Assembly (NCBI GenBank): GCA_016223145.1
Contig: JACRPN010000010.1
Location: forward strand, 1 to 64,000
Length of the DNA stretch: 64,000 bases
Reading direction: 5' to 3'
From: Armatimonadota bacterium
GTDB taxonomy: Bacteria > Armatimonadota > Fimbriimonadia > Fimbriimonadales > Fimbriimonadaceae
Position 1 is the stretch's first letter, and each line of letters opens with the position of its first letter. Under the pieces are notes generated by a model. The model had not been told where the DNA came from, did not search any database, and saw nothing but the letters and a program-made list of their open reading frames with translations. Shown in pieces: positions 1 to 8,399 of this stretch. Both the position numbers and the translations under genes were made by a program.

Positions 1-51
1 GGCCCGAAGCCCGGCTCTTGAGGATGTAGCAGTAAAACACCCAGAAAGTCC

Positions 52-128
<77 letters not shown>

Positions 129-135
129 ATCCTAC

Positions 136-154
136 GGCCGCATGAACTGCGGCC
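136..154. other. Perfect hairpin just upstream of tRNA-Ile
   Basis: GGCCGCA and TGCGGCC pair perfectly around the loop TGAAC, seven bases before the 5' end of the tRNA on the minus strand. It could be a processing or attenuating structure in the tRNA leader. There is no T-run after it, so it is not a classical terminator. The rest of the 129-345 gap shows only the promoter annotated next. Confidence 0.5.
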
Positions 155-275
155 CCGGCTCGAACAATCTGCGGGAGAGTCTCTCCGCGCCAGTTCGGGG
201 TTCCAAAAGATACCACAAACTCGGCGTGACACTTCCACCATCCCACGCGTCCCAAACTATGCGGGCTCTCCTTGG

Positions 276-305
276 TAGACAGGAGGGGCTCGATGTCGCT
301 ACAAT
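276..305 (+). promoter_or_regulatory. Sigma-70-like promoter for the PQQ-repeat gene
   Basis: A -35 hexamer TAGACA (276-281, five of six consensus bases) and a -10 hexamer TACAAT (300-305, five of six) are separated by 18 bases. The predicted transcription start near 312 gives a leader of about 45 nt before the start codon at 358. Confidence 0.55.
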
Positions 306-357
306 TGAAGCGAAGCGCCAGATGCTTCTTGGTTAGCACCGAAGGATGGATCCAACC

Positions 358-2112
358 ATGCGAATGTCGCACCTCTTGATGGCAACAACGGCGGCTCTTG
401 GGTTAGTGGGCGCGGCCATGGCCCAATTCCCCGGACCCACACCCCTTGCTTGGCGGTGGGCTCACTCGACCCCCGTTTCACCCCTCGGAGCGCCGGTTGT
501 CGAAGGCAATACCGTCTTCGTAGCGGTTGGCAACCGCATGTTCGCGCTCGATCGCGAGACAGGCAACCAGAAATGGCGCTATCCGCTCGTCGAGGGTGTT
601 CCCGGCTATTTCCGCGCCGGCCCCGTGCTCATCGGGCGAACGCTCATGAACATCGCGGACAACAAAATCGTATACGCGGTCGATGCGGACACGGGAGCGC
701 CCAAATGGAGTTACCCCTGCCCGACGTCGGTCACCGGCCAGCCGGTGGCTGCTGGGGGCAAATACGTCTTCCAAATGAGCGACAGTTCGCTCATGGCGCT
801 GAACCCCGAGGACGGCTCTCCGTTCTGGAAGACGCCCTATCGCGTCTATGAAGGGCTGAATTCGGGAATCGCGGCAAAAGGCACGGACGTTTTCTACACC
901 ACCCAAGACGGGCAACTAGTGCAGTTCGACATCAACCTTAGGCAAGCCGGCTGGAAGAAGCGGTTCTCGGTGATCTATGCCGACACCTCGCCCGTCATCT
1001 TCGGCGACTACATTTATCTCAACAACGGTAGCTACTTCACCTGTCTTTCCGCGGTGAACGGCATGGCGCGCTGGGAGCAGAACACGGGGACGCAACTGGC
1101 GTTCTCGCCCGCCGTTTCCGACATCGGCGCGTTCACGCTGTCGATCAGTGGCCAGTGCTTCGTCTTTGACGCCCGAACCGGCGCCCCCAGGCGCTACAAG
1201 ACGCCGGACGGTAAGACCAAGTCGGTTCTCGAGCTTGGCTCCACCCCGGTGGTAAGGCCCTCGATCATCGACAAGTTGTTCCTGGTCCCAACCTCCAACG
1301 GCGCGCTCAATTTTATCGACGCAGCCACCGGCGACATCGTTTGGAGCTACCTCGTTCGGCCGTTGACCAAGGGCCAGCCGGCGTCTTCGACCAACCTCGG
1401 CGGTCCCGGCGGTCCGGGAGGCCCGGGCGGCGGAGGTGACGCGCTGGGTGGCGGCGGAGGCCGAGGCGGCCTAGGCGGCGGAGGCGGCCAAGGCAACAAC
1501 CGCGGCGGCCTGGGTGGCGGATTTGGCCAGGGAAACAACCGTGGCGGCCTGGGTGGCGGCGGACTCTTGGGAGGCGGCCAAGGCAACAACCAAACGGTGC
1601 AGCTCGCGGTACCGGCGTCGGGTCCTGGAACCCTTGTAGGCAAGACCCTTTACGTGCTTTGCCAGGACGGCAGCCTTTTGGCTTTCGATCCGGATGCCGG
1701 GGTCGACAAGACCGGCCCAACGGTCACGATGGCTTGGCCCACGCCCGGCGCCCAGGTTTCGAGCAACCCGCTGGAGATCATGTTCAAGATCGAAGATGAG
1801 TCCACGGGCGTCAAGGGTACGACGATCAAGATCACCGCCAATGGCCAACCTCTCGAATACGAATACGGCCGAGACGGCTATGCGATCGTGAAGCTCTCAC
1901 GAGCCGCGAAGAACCAGCCTCTGGCCGACGGCCGCAAGACTCTCAATGTCACCGTGTCCGACTGGTACGGCAACGTGACGTCGGCAGACTTTGCGCTGAC
2001 GATCGACAACGCCCTGCCTCCTCTACAAAAGCCGGCGGATAACCGCACAGGCGGTCCTGGCGGCGGTGGGCTTGGCGGCGGCGGCCGCGGCGGCCTTGGA
2101 GGCGATGGCTAA
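358..2112 (+). CDS. Exported PQQ-like beta-propeller protein with glycine-rich linkers
   Basis: 584 residues if the second in-frame ATG is used. That start sits 11 bases after an AAGGA ribosome site and leads straight into a signal peptide (MRMSHLLM, a hydrophobic run, cleavage after AMA). The first 340 residues carry repeated blades of the PQQ/quinoprotein type (FALDRETGNQKWRY, YAVDADTGAPKWSY, MALNPEDGSPFW). A low-complexity Gly/Asn region (about residues 348-411) interrupts the propeller, another blade follows (LLAFDPDAGVD), then an Ig-like segment (about 453-555) and a Gly-rich tail. No enzymatic residues can be assigned. The likely role is an extracytoplasmic scaffold or BamB-like protein. 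A start at 346 would only add four residues. Confidence 0.8.
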   Translation: MRMSHLLMATTAALGLVGAAMAQFPGPTPLAWRWAHSTPVSPLGAPVVEGNTVFVAVGNRMFALDRETGNQKWRYPLVEGVPGYFRAGPVLIGRTLMNIADNKIVYAVDADTGAPKWSYPCPTSVTGQPVAAGGKYVFQMSDSSLMALNPEDGSPFWKTPYRVYEGLNSGIAAKGTDVFYTTQDGQLVQFDINLRQAGWKKRFSVIYADTSPVIFGDYIYLNNGSYFTCLSAVNGMARWEQNTGTQLAFSPAVSDIGAFTLSISGQCFVFDARTGAPRRYKTPDGKTKSVLELGSTPVVRPSIIDKLFLVPTSNGALNFIDAATGDIVWSYLVRPLTKGQPASSTNLGGPGGPGGPGGGGDALGGGGGRGGLGGGGGQGNNRGGLGGGFGQGNNRGGLGGGGLLGGGQGNNQTVQLAVPASGPGTLVGKTLYVLCQDGSLLAFDPDAGVDKTGPTVTMAWPTPGAQVSSNPLEIMFKIEDESTGVKGTTIKITANGQPLEYEYGRDGYAIVKLSRAAKNQPLADGRKTLNVTVSDWYGNVTSADFALTIDNALPPLQKPADNRTGGPGGGGLGGGGRGGLGGDG

Positions 2113-2124
2113 GGCCGGAGAGAT

Positions 2125-3186
2125 TTGGCCGACAGCGTGCTGAACCCAGAGTTCGCTTTCTGGCAGTTGGCGGGAGCCTGTGAAATGGGTCCTGTCAAAC
2201 TGGAAAGCGTGATGCGAAGCTTGGGGTCGAGGGGCTATCCCACCGACCCCAAGGCCTTTTTTGAGCACCGTTCAGACCTGACGGAGGCGGAACGCCACAA
2301 GCTCACGGATTCCAGCCTCAAGCGAGCATCCGACGCGGCAAAGGCGGGCGCTTGGTGCCTGCCTCGATCTCGGTTTGGTCCGAGGCTCTCTCATTCAAAG
2401 GTTCCGTGCGTGTTCGGGTGGGGTGATCGAACGTTGCTCGATGGGCCCATCGTTGCGATTGTGGGCACTCGAGGAGCCTCGGTGTATGGCCTTGCAGCGG
2501 CTCAGAAGTTCGCCGAAGCTCTGTCAGACTCGGGAGTCTGCATCGCCAGCGGCGGGGCGCTCGGGATCGATGCCTCGGCGCACGAGGCGGTCCTAAAGCA
2601 AGGGGGCAAGACCCTCGCCGTGATGCCTTGTGGGCTCGACGTGGCGTATCCGGCAGTTCACCGGCCGCTCTACAACCGCATCCGGGAAAGCGGTCTGCTG
2701 CTCTCGCAATTTGCATTTGGAGTGATGCCGCGCAAGGTGTCGTTTCTTGAGCGCAATCGGCTGATCGCCGCACTCTCCGACGGGGTGCTTATCGTGGAGG
2801 CGCCGGAGCATTCGGGTTCGCTTAGCGTGGCCCACGAGGCCGCCGAACTGGGGAAGCAGGTGTTCGTCGTGCCCGCGAATATCTCCATGCTGGGGTTTCG
2901 AGGATCCCATGCCTTGATCCGGTCTGGCGCGGCCCTCGTCGACCATCCCGACCAAATCCTCGCCGACTTGGGGATTGAGAGACGTCCTGCGAGCCGCACG
3001 TCGAAGCCCGATCCAGGTGGGCTCTCTTCGAAGATTCTCAAGGCGCTGACCGTAGAGCCGCAGTCTGCTGAGAAGATCGCGGCGGCATGTGGGCAGGAGG
3101 CGGGCGCGATTCTGGCGGAATTGACCATGCTGGAACTTGAGGGAACGGTCATCCGCGCTCCGGGCGGATACGCCCTCCGACCGTAA
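2125..3186 (+). CDS. dprA: DNA-processing protein DprA (Smf)
   Basis: 353 residues, TTG start with GGAGAGA just upstream, 12 bases after the preceding gene. The DprA Rossmann fold is clear from about residue 100: IVGTRGAS in place of the usual VGSR, then IASGGALGIDASAH, the MPCGLD turn, and RNRLIAALSDGVLIVEA. The C-terminal 65 residues look like the DprA winged helix (SSKILKALTVEPQSAEKIA). DprA loads RecA on incoming single-stranded DNA during natural transformation. No other competence genes are in the window, so competence is a possibility only. Confidence 0.93.
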   Translation: MADSVLNPEFAFWQLAGACEMGPVKLESVMRSLGSRGYPTDPKAFFEHRSDLTEAERHKLTDSSLKRASDAAKAGAWCLPRSRFGPRLSHSKVPCVFGWGDRTLLDGPIVAIVGTRGASVYGLAAAQKFAEALSDSGVCIASGGALGIDASAHEAVLKQGGKTLAVMPCGLDVAYPAVHRPLYNRIRESGLLLSQFAFGVMPRKVSFLERNRLIAALSDGVLIVEAPEHSGSLSVAHEAAELGKQVFVVPANISMLGFRGSHALIRSGAALVDHPDQILADLGIERRPASRTSKPDPGGLSSKILKALTVEPQSAEKIAAACGQEAGAILAELTMLELEGTVIRAPGGYALRP

Positions 3187-3193
3187 GATCGCC

Positions 3194-4255
3194 ATGGCAG
3201 ACCACTTCACCGCATTTGCCTACGGACCACAGGGCTGGGGCGTCTATGAGGTCGTTTTTGAGGCTGCAGGTCCCAGCATGGAGCCGACAACGAAAGCGCC
3301 CGAGCGTTGGCTTGCGCCGGGGTTCGTGGACCTTCACATTCACGGCGCATTTGGGATCGACTTCATGTCCTGCAGCTCTTCTGGCCTGGCGGCGCTCTGC
3401 GAAAAGCTCGCAGGGGTGGGCTATGAGGCATTCCTCCCCACGACCGTCTCGGCCTCGGCGGAGGAGGTGCGAAGGGCGCTCTCAAGCTGGACCAACCATC
3501 CGATGCTTCCGGGTTTTCACTTGGAAGGGCCCTTCATCAGCCCCCAGTTTCCAGGCGCTCAGCCTCCAGGGGCCATCATCGACCCTCCGATACCTGGCAG
3601 CGGCTGGGACGACGTGCTCGATGATTTCCGCCTGCGCTATGTGACCCTGGCCCCCGAACGCCCCGGCGCGGAAGCGCTGATCCGTCGGCTGGCCTCGCGA
3701 GGCGTCGTCGTGAGCATGGGCCACACGAATGCCACCGCTCTCGAAGCGAACAGGGGCATTGCCGAAGGCGCTCGCCACACCACACACACCTATAACGCCA
3801 TGCGCCCGCTGCACCACCGTGAGCCCGGGGTCCTGGGCGTGGCGCTCACGGAGGGTGCGGTTCGGTGCGAGCTGATCTACGATCGGCTCCATGTGTCGAA
3901 GGAGGCTGCCGACCTCCTCCTGCGCGCCAAGGGGTCGGAAGGTGTGATCGCCGTCAGCGACGGAACCGCCGTCTCAGGGCTTGGCGACGGCCACAAGGCG
4001 GGCATGTGGGGCCACGACGTTGAGACGCGCAACGGTGGCGTCTATCTGGCCGGCAGCAGCACCCTTGCCGGAAGCGCCATCACCCTGCTGGACGCGTTTC
4101 GCAACCTATGGGAGGACTTCGGCGCGGAGACTGCGGTCCGGTGCTGTTGCCTGAATCCTCGCCTAGCCCTACCGGAACGGTCCGTTCCCAGGGTATATGT
4201 GGAGTTCGACCGTCGGAAAGAACTCGTGGCGATTCGCAGCGTTGCGGAACCGTGA
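3194..4255 (+). CDS. nagA: N-acetylglucosamine-6-phosphate deacetylase
   Basis: 353 residues. The amidohydrolase metal site is visible: GFVDLHIHGAFG near residue 43, HLEGPFI near 109, GHTNAT near 176, HTYNAM near 197 (HLFNAM in most NagA), and VSDGT near 254. The enzyme deacetylates GlcNAc-6-P to glucosamine-6-P in amino-sugar and wall recycling. The ATG at 3194 is preferred because the frame extension to 3137 would overlap the end of dprA. The gap to dprA is seven bases, so both are probably on one transcript with kimA. No nagB or GlcNAc transporter lies nearby. Confidence 0.92.
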   Translation: MADHFTAFAYGPQGWGVYEVVFEAAGPSMEPTTKAPERWLAPGFVDLHIHGAFGIDFMSCSSSGLAALCEKLAGVGYEAFLPTTVSASAEEVRRALSSWTNHPMLPGFHLEGPFISPQFPGAQPPGAIIDPPIPGSGWDDVLDDFRLRYVTLAPERPGAEALIRRLASRGVVVSMGHTNATALEANRGIAEGARHTTHTYNAMRPLHHREPGVLGVALTEGAVRCELIYDRLHVSKEAADLLLRAKGSEGVIAVSDGTAVSGLGDGHKAGMWGHDVETRNGGVYLAGSSTLAGSAITLLDAFRNLWEDFGAETAVRCCCLNPRLALPERSVPRVYVEFDRRKELVAIRSVAEP

Positions 4256-4270
4256 GCTGACGGCGGCCCT

Positions 4271-6112
4271 ATGTCTACCTACTCAAGGCTGAAAAAGGTC
4301 CTGATCGGAAAGCCGATTGCGACCAAGCACGCGCATCACGAGCGTCTCCCCAAGGTCTTTGGCCTTCCCGTCTTCGCCTCGGACGCGCTTTCTTCCGTGG
4401 CCTATGCCACCGAGGAAGTCCTGCTCGTGTTGGTGATGATGGGGGCCGTCGGCTTCTATCACCTGGTCTCGATCTCCGTCTGGCTCTGCATCCTGCTGGT
4501 GATCGTGGGGTTCAGCTACTACCAGACGATCCACGCCTATCCCCAGGGCGGCGGGACCTACATGGTCTCGACCGAGAACCTGGGTTCCAAAGCGGGCCGA
4601 ATCGCGGGCTCAGCGCTGCTGATCGACTACATCCTCACGGTTGCGGTTTCCATATCATCGGCCGTTAGCTTTGTGGTGTCCGCCTTTCCAGACACCAAGC
4701 CTTACTCCGTCTGGATCGCCTGCGCGGCGATCGCATTACTCGCCATCGCCAACCTGCGCGGCGCCAAAGAGAGCGGAATTCTCTTTGCGATTCCTACCTA
4801 CACCTTTGTCGTTTCGATCCTCGTGCTGGTGGCAGTCGGGCTCTTCAAGAGCGTCGGGGCGCCCCCAATTCCGCCTGATCCAGCCGAGTTTCCACAGCCC
4901 ATACAAGCGGTCGGGTGGTTCCTAATGCTCCGGGCGTTCGCGGCGTCCTGTACGGCACTAACGGGTACCGAGGCCATCGCGGACGGTGTTCAAGCGTTCC
5001 GTCCTCCGGAGGCCAAGAATGCCAGCGCCACGCTCGCGATGATGGTGGGTCTGTTGCTGGCGATGTTCATCGGCATCTCATGGTGCGCCCAACATTTCGG
5101 CATCACTCCGATGCACATTGAAGAAGCGGGCTACAAGACGGTGGTCGCCCAGCTCGCCGAGAGGGTCTTCCCTAGTTGGCCGAGCTACTTCTATCTCGTT
5201 ACGTCTGTGACGGCGCTGATCCTGTTTCTTGCCGCAAACACCGCTTTTGCCGACTTCCCAAGGCTCTCCAGCTTTATCGCGCGAGACGGGTACCTCCCCC
5301 GCCAGCTCATGAGCCTTGGAGACCGGCTCGTGTTCCAGAACGGCATCGTGACTCTGGCAGGCGCGGCGATGCTCTTGGTCATCATCTTCCGCGCCGAGAC
5401 CCACGCCCTGATTCCGCTTTACGCACTCGGCGTGTTCATTTCATTCACCCTCAGCCAAGCGGGCATGGTTGCCCGGTGGTTCAAACGAACCCAGGGCGCA
5501 TGGGCCAACTACCGGATGTGGGTGAGCCTGGTGGGGGCGATCACCACCGGCGTCGTCGCGGTCATCCTCGCAATCACGAAGTTTGCCGAGGGCGCCTGGC
5601 TGATTTTCGTCGCGATGGCGATCATGCTCACCTTCTTCTACCGGATTCGAAAGCACTACGAGTACCTTGCCGGGGAGTTGGGCCTGACCGAAACGGACTC
5701 GGTTCCCAAAATCCAGGGCACGGTCCTGCTGCTGGTTCCACGGCTCCACAAGGGGGTTCTTCAGGCTATTGGCTACGCCAAGTCGATGGCGAAGGACGTT
5801 CGCGCAGTCCACGTGATTCTCGACTCCAAGACCATCGAGGGCGTCCGCAGAGACTGGAACCGGTTCGGCTCCGACATACCACTGGTCATCCTCGAATCGC
5901 CCTATCGCTCGCTCATTGACCCGCTCATCGAGTACATCGACGAGACCATCGCCGAGGAGCCCAACGCCATCGTCACGGTGATCGTGCCCCAAGCTGTGCC
6001 AAAGCGCTGGTACCAGGGGCTGCTGCACAATAACGTCGCCGTGCCGCTCAAGATGGCCCTTAGCGCCCGCAAAAACGTCGTCATCACCAACGTGAGGTAC
6101 TTCCTGAATTGA
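4271..6112 (+). CDS. kimA: KimA-like potassium importer (APC/KUP superfamily)
   Basis: 613 residues with about 12 hydrophobic segments followed by a cytoplasmic tail from about residue 475. Signature stretches closely match Bacillus subtilis KimA (YdaO) as I remember it: KVLIGKP at the start, SDALSSVAYATEE (36-48), YPQGGGTYMVSTENLG, LIPLYALGVFISFTLSQAGM, and a tail with YAKSMAKDVRAVHV. KimA is a high-affinity H+/K+ symporter inhibited by c-di-AMP through its tail. It might be annotated generically as an amino-acid permease. The 15-base gap from nagA leaves no room for the c-di-AMP riboswitch found upstream of kimA in Bacillus. The stop overlaps the next start. Confidence 0.82.
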   Translation: MSTYSRLKKVLIGKPIATKHAHHERLPKVFGLPVFASDALSSVAYATEEVLLVLVMMGAVGFYHLVSISVWLCILLVIVGFSYYQTIHAYPQGGGTYMVSTENLGSKAGRIAGSALLIDYILTVAVSISSAVSFVVSAFPDTKPYSVWIACAAIALLAIANLRGAKESGILFAIPTYTFVVSILVLVAVGLFKSVGAPPIPPDPAEFPQPIQAVGWFLMLRAFAASCTALTGTEAIADGVQAFRPPEAKNASATLAMMVGLLLAMFIGISWCAQHFGITPMHIEEAGYKTVVAQLAERVFPSWPSYFYLVTSVTALILFLAANTAFADFPRLSSFIARDGYLPRQLMSLGDRLVFQNGIVTLAGAAMLLVIIFRAETHALIPLYALGVFISFTLSQAGMVARWFKRTQGAWANYRMWVSLVGAITTGVVAVILAITKFAEGAWLIFVAMAIMLTFFYRIRKHYEYLAGELGLTETDSVPKIQGTVLLLVPRLHKGVLQAIGYAKSMAKDVRAVHVILDSKTIEGVRRDWNRFGSDIPLVILESPYRSLIDPLIEYIDETIAEEPNAIVTVIVPQAVPKRWYQGLLHNNVAVPLKMALSARKNVVITNVRYFLN

Positions 6113-6906
6113 TCGTCGAATCGTTTGAGGACGTCATCAACCTGTCGGGTTCCCTGAAGTACAACTTCTGGGACACCGTCCACACCGCGATCTCGCTGAC
6201 GCTGAAGCGGCACTCGACCGGCGTGATCATTGATTGCTCCGGCATCACCGACTGCACTCACGAGGGCGCTGAGACCTTCCGAGACATTCTGGGATACATC
6301 CAGGAGCATGATGCCCGCGTCATTTGCGTCGCCGTGCCGGCCGGGGTTATGGAGGTGCTCAAAACCACCGCCGAGGTGCGCTCGCAGCTTCCTATCGCGG
6401 CGTCGGTCGAGGAGGCGCGCCATTCGTTGGACCTCCTGGCGAATACCCAAGAAGGCAAAAAGAAGCAGCCGTTTCAGGTGGAGGAATTGACCAAGATCGT
6501 GCTCTACCTGACGGGTGGAGAGCGGGACAAGATCGGCCTAGAGGCCGCCAAACGCATGGCTGGCGGGCTGCATGGGGAGGTGCTGCTGGTTTATGTGATC
6601 GCCGTGCCGCGAGAGCTGCCGCTCCAGGCGCCGCTGACCAAAGAAGAGGACTTGGCTCTCGCTGCCCTGCAGGCCGCCCAACAGAACCTGACGGCGAAGG
6701 GAGTCCCTCATCAGATCTTGGTTCATCGGGGGCGCGACATCGCCAGCTCGCTTGAGGACGTGATGGATGAGCAAAAGGGCGACGTGCTGCTGATCCCACT
6801 CTCTTCCGAGCCGTCGGAATCCGAAGCAGACCTCAAGCTGATCAAGAGCGCGCTGGCAAAGGTCTCGTCTCAGGTGGGGTTCATCCGCGCCCCGATGAAG
6901 AAATGA
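6109..6906 (+). CDS. STAS domain - universal stress protein fusion
   Basis: 265 residues. The TTG start overlaps the kimA stop by four bases (TTGA), so translation is probably coupled. Residues 1-105 form a STAS domain (VIIDCSGITDCTHEGAETF, then RVICVAVPAGVMEVL). After a Lys-rich linker, residues 128-262 read as a UspA-type domain (KIVLYLTGGERDKIGLEAAKRMA, then HQILVHRGRDIASSLEDV, GDVLLIPLSS). The C-terminal GxxG nucleotide motif of ATP-binding Usp proteins is not clearly present. STAS domains regulate many anion transporters and Usp domains bind ATP or c-di-AMP in some families, so I infer a regulator or subunit of the KimA-like transporter. Its function is not established. Confidence 0.75.
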   Translation: MIVESFEDVINLSGSLKYNFWDTVHTAISLTLKRHSTGVIIDCSGITDCTHEGAETFRDILGYIQEHDARVICVAVPAGVMEVLKTTAEVRSQLPIAASVEEARHSLDLLANTQEGKKKQPFQVEELTKIVLYLTGGERDKIGLEAAKRMAGGLHGEVLLVYVIAVPRELPLQAPLTKEEDLALAALQAAQQNLTAKGVPHQILVHRGRDIASSLEDVMDEQKGDVLLIPLSSEPSESEADLKLIKSALAKVSSQVGFIRAPMKK

Positions 6907-6952
6907 TCGGGCATTCCTTTAGATTGCGATGAATTGTCGCCGCTTTTCGCAG

Positions 6953-6971
6953 GGCGGACTTGTCCGCCGTT
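6953..6971 (+). terminator. Hairpin terminator after the kimA operon
   Basis: GGCGGAC and GTCCGCC form a perfect seven-base stem with a TT loop, followed by GTTT. The T-run is short, so strength is uncertain. It lies in the convergent gap between the STAS-USP gene and the PqaA-like gene. Nothing else is recognised between 6907 and 7036 except a weak GCCCG/CGGGC palindrome near 7017-7028. Confidence 0.55.
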
Positions 6972-7036
6972 TCCAGCTTCCCACATATTCGGATTGCAGC
7001 AACAGTGTGGCGCCGCCCGAACGGGCCGCTCACTAC

Positions 7037-8245
7037 TCACTCCCAATAAATTGAGATCTTGGGCGGTGTGAAGAGGCTGAACCGCAGTCCTAAGGAATCA
7101 AACTCCGCTTCGACTGTACTCACTAGCTGGTCTTCGCCCCATCGGTAGATAACTCCGTCCCCTTTCAGGGGTGCCCTCGTCCAGACCGACTTCGAGAAGT
7201 CGGCGGACTTGGAAACTGCGGTCCAGAGCCATTTGTGTCGGGCGCCCTTTAGCTCAGCAGATCCGACAAACAAAGTTGTCGGCATCCTAAACTCGCCGGC
7301 GCAGCTCCTCGCAAACGCCGCGAGCGCATTCTCGGAGTTCTTATCGCCAGGGAAATCGTGGCCCTTGTTTGGCATCACCACGATGGCCTTTGGAGACTTG
7401 ATTTTGCCCCAGTAGAGACCCGTCGCATCGACGGCCCAGAACGGGTCGCTCGAACCGATGACGTTGAGCACCGGCACCTTCAGCCGCCCAATCCGAGCAT
7501 AGGGGTCCACCATCGCGACCAGCCGCTTACCAGGTTCCGTGTTCAGGATGTCCAGCAGCCCCTGATCCTTATAGGCTTCGTACATCGGGCTGTAATGCCC
7601 CCAGAGCTTCTGCTGGTGGGCAAGCTGGGCGGGGATGTTCAAGTTGTCGTAGATGAACGGTGCGATGCCGACGATACGCTTGTCTTGGACGGTCCCCAGC
7701 AGCCACGTCGTCCACCCGCGCTTGCTTTCTCCGGTGATGACGAACCTCTTGATCGGGTTGGGGAGCTTGGCGGAGTCCTTTTGGATCGCGTCCATGGCGC
7801 GAACTGCCGAGTTGGCCATCGGGAAGAGTAGGGGCCAGTTCTCGTCGCCCGTCCTCAAGTACTCGGCGAAGGTGTGGGCGACCAAATCGTCCTCCCATTT
7901 GTCCCAGATCGGCTGGTTGGGCACGTCGAAGAGGCTGAAGACCGGCAGTCCCGCCTTGTCGGCGATGCGCTTGGCCCACGCCTTGTCCTTTGAGTTTTGG
8001 GTCCCTCCCGTGATGGCGAGCACCGCGATGCCCCTATGGCGCAACTTGGAAGGAGTTGCCTCCGTGACGTCGTGATGCCACTCCTTGCCCTGCCACCTCT
8101 GGCTGGTGAGGGCAAGCCCTCCCGAACCCCTGGCCGCGCGAACCAAGGGGTGAGCCTGAATGTAGCGGTCCAGCGCCCCTTCAGGCTTCAAATCACCGGC
8201 GGCCAGGTTCGCAAGGAACGCCGCAGTCAGGGCCAGAACGGGCAT
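7037..8245 (-). CDS. Secreted PhoPQ-activated pathogenicity-related (PqaA-like) hydrolase
   Basis: 402 residues with a short signal peptide (PVLALTAAFLANLAAG). It is an alpha/beta-hydrolase of the PqaA family: nucleophile elbow GESKRGWTTW near residue 171, Asp in NVIGSSDPFW near 263, His in NKGHDF near 291, and the family stretch NIPAQLAHQQKLWGHYSPMYEAY split over 220-245. The substrate is unknown; most members are uncharacterised exported proteins. The start is supported by a -10-like TATGTT six bases before the ATG. It stands alone, convergent with the kimA operon and divergent from the next gene. Confidence 0.85.
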   Translation of the reverse strand: MPVLALTAAFLANLAAGDLKPEGALDRYIQAHPLVRAARGSGGLALTSQRWQGKEWHHDVTEATPSKLRHRGIAVLAITGGTQNSKDKAWAKRIADKAGLPVFSLFDVPNQPIWDKWEDDLVAHTFAEYLRTGDENWPLLFPMANSAVRAMDAIQKDSAKLPNPIKRFVITGESKRGWTTWLLGTVQDKRIVGIAPFIYDNLNIPAQLAHQQKLWGHYSPMYEAYKDQGLLDILNTEPGKRLVAMVDPYARIGRLKVPVLNVIGSSDPFWAVDATGLYWGKIKSPKAIVVMPNKGHDFPGDKNSENALAAFARSCAGEFRMPTTLFVGSAELKGARHKWLWTAVSKSADFSKSVWTRAPLKGDGVIYRWGEDQLVSTVEAEFDSLGLRFSLFTPPKISIYWE

Positions 8246-8251
8246 GAGACG

Positions 8252-8257
8252 AACATA
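8252..8257 (-). promoter_or_regulatory. Putative leaderless -10 element (PqaA-like gene)
   Basis: TATGTT on the minus strand ends six bases before the ATG at 8245, which puts the transcription start at the start codon. No Shine-Dalgarno sequence fits in between. Confidence 0.4.
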
Positions 8258-8315
8258 CCCCGAACCTTCTGGGGAGAAGAACCAACCGAGAATTTCGTCC
8301 CGTCGTGCACATAGG

Positions 8316-8344
8316 TTGACATCCCAGCCAAAACCTGCAAGAAT
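8316..8344 (+). promoter_or_regulatory. Sigma-70-like promoter for the stalk-domain protein
   Basis: A perfect -35 TTGACA (8316-8321), 17 bases, then AAGAAT (8339-8344, four of six). Predicted start near 8351; a strong AAGGAGGA ribosome site follows at 8383-8390, nine bases before the ATG at 8400. Confidence 0.65.
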
Positions 8345-8399
8345 AGGGAAGTTCGCCTAAGACCGGCGGCTTTTTGGGCTGCAAGGAGGATATGCGTCT

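Noticed and set aside
4256-4270. c-di-AMP (ydaO) riboswitch before the KimA-like gene
   Set aside because: Only 15 bases separate it from nagA.
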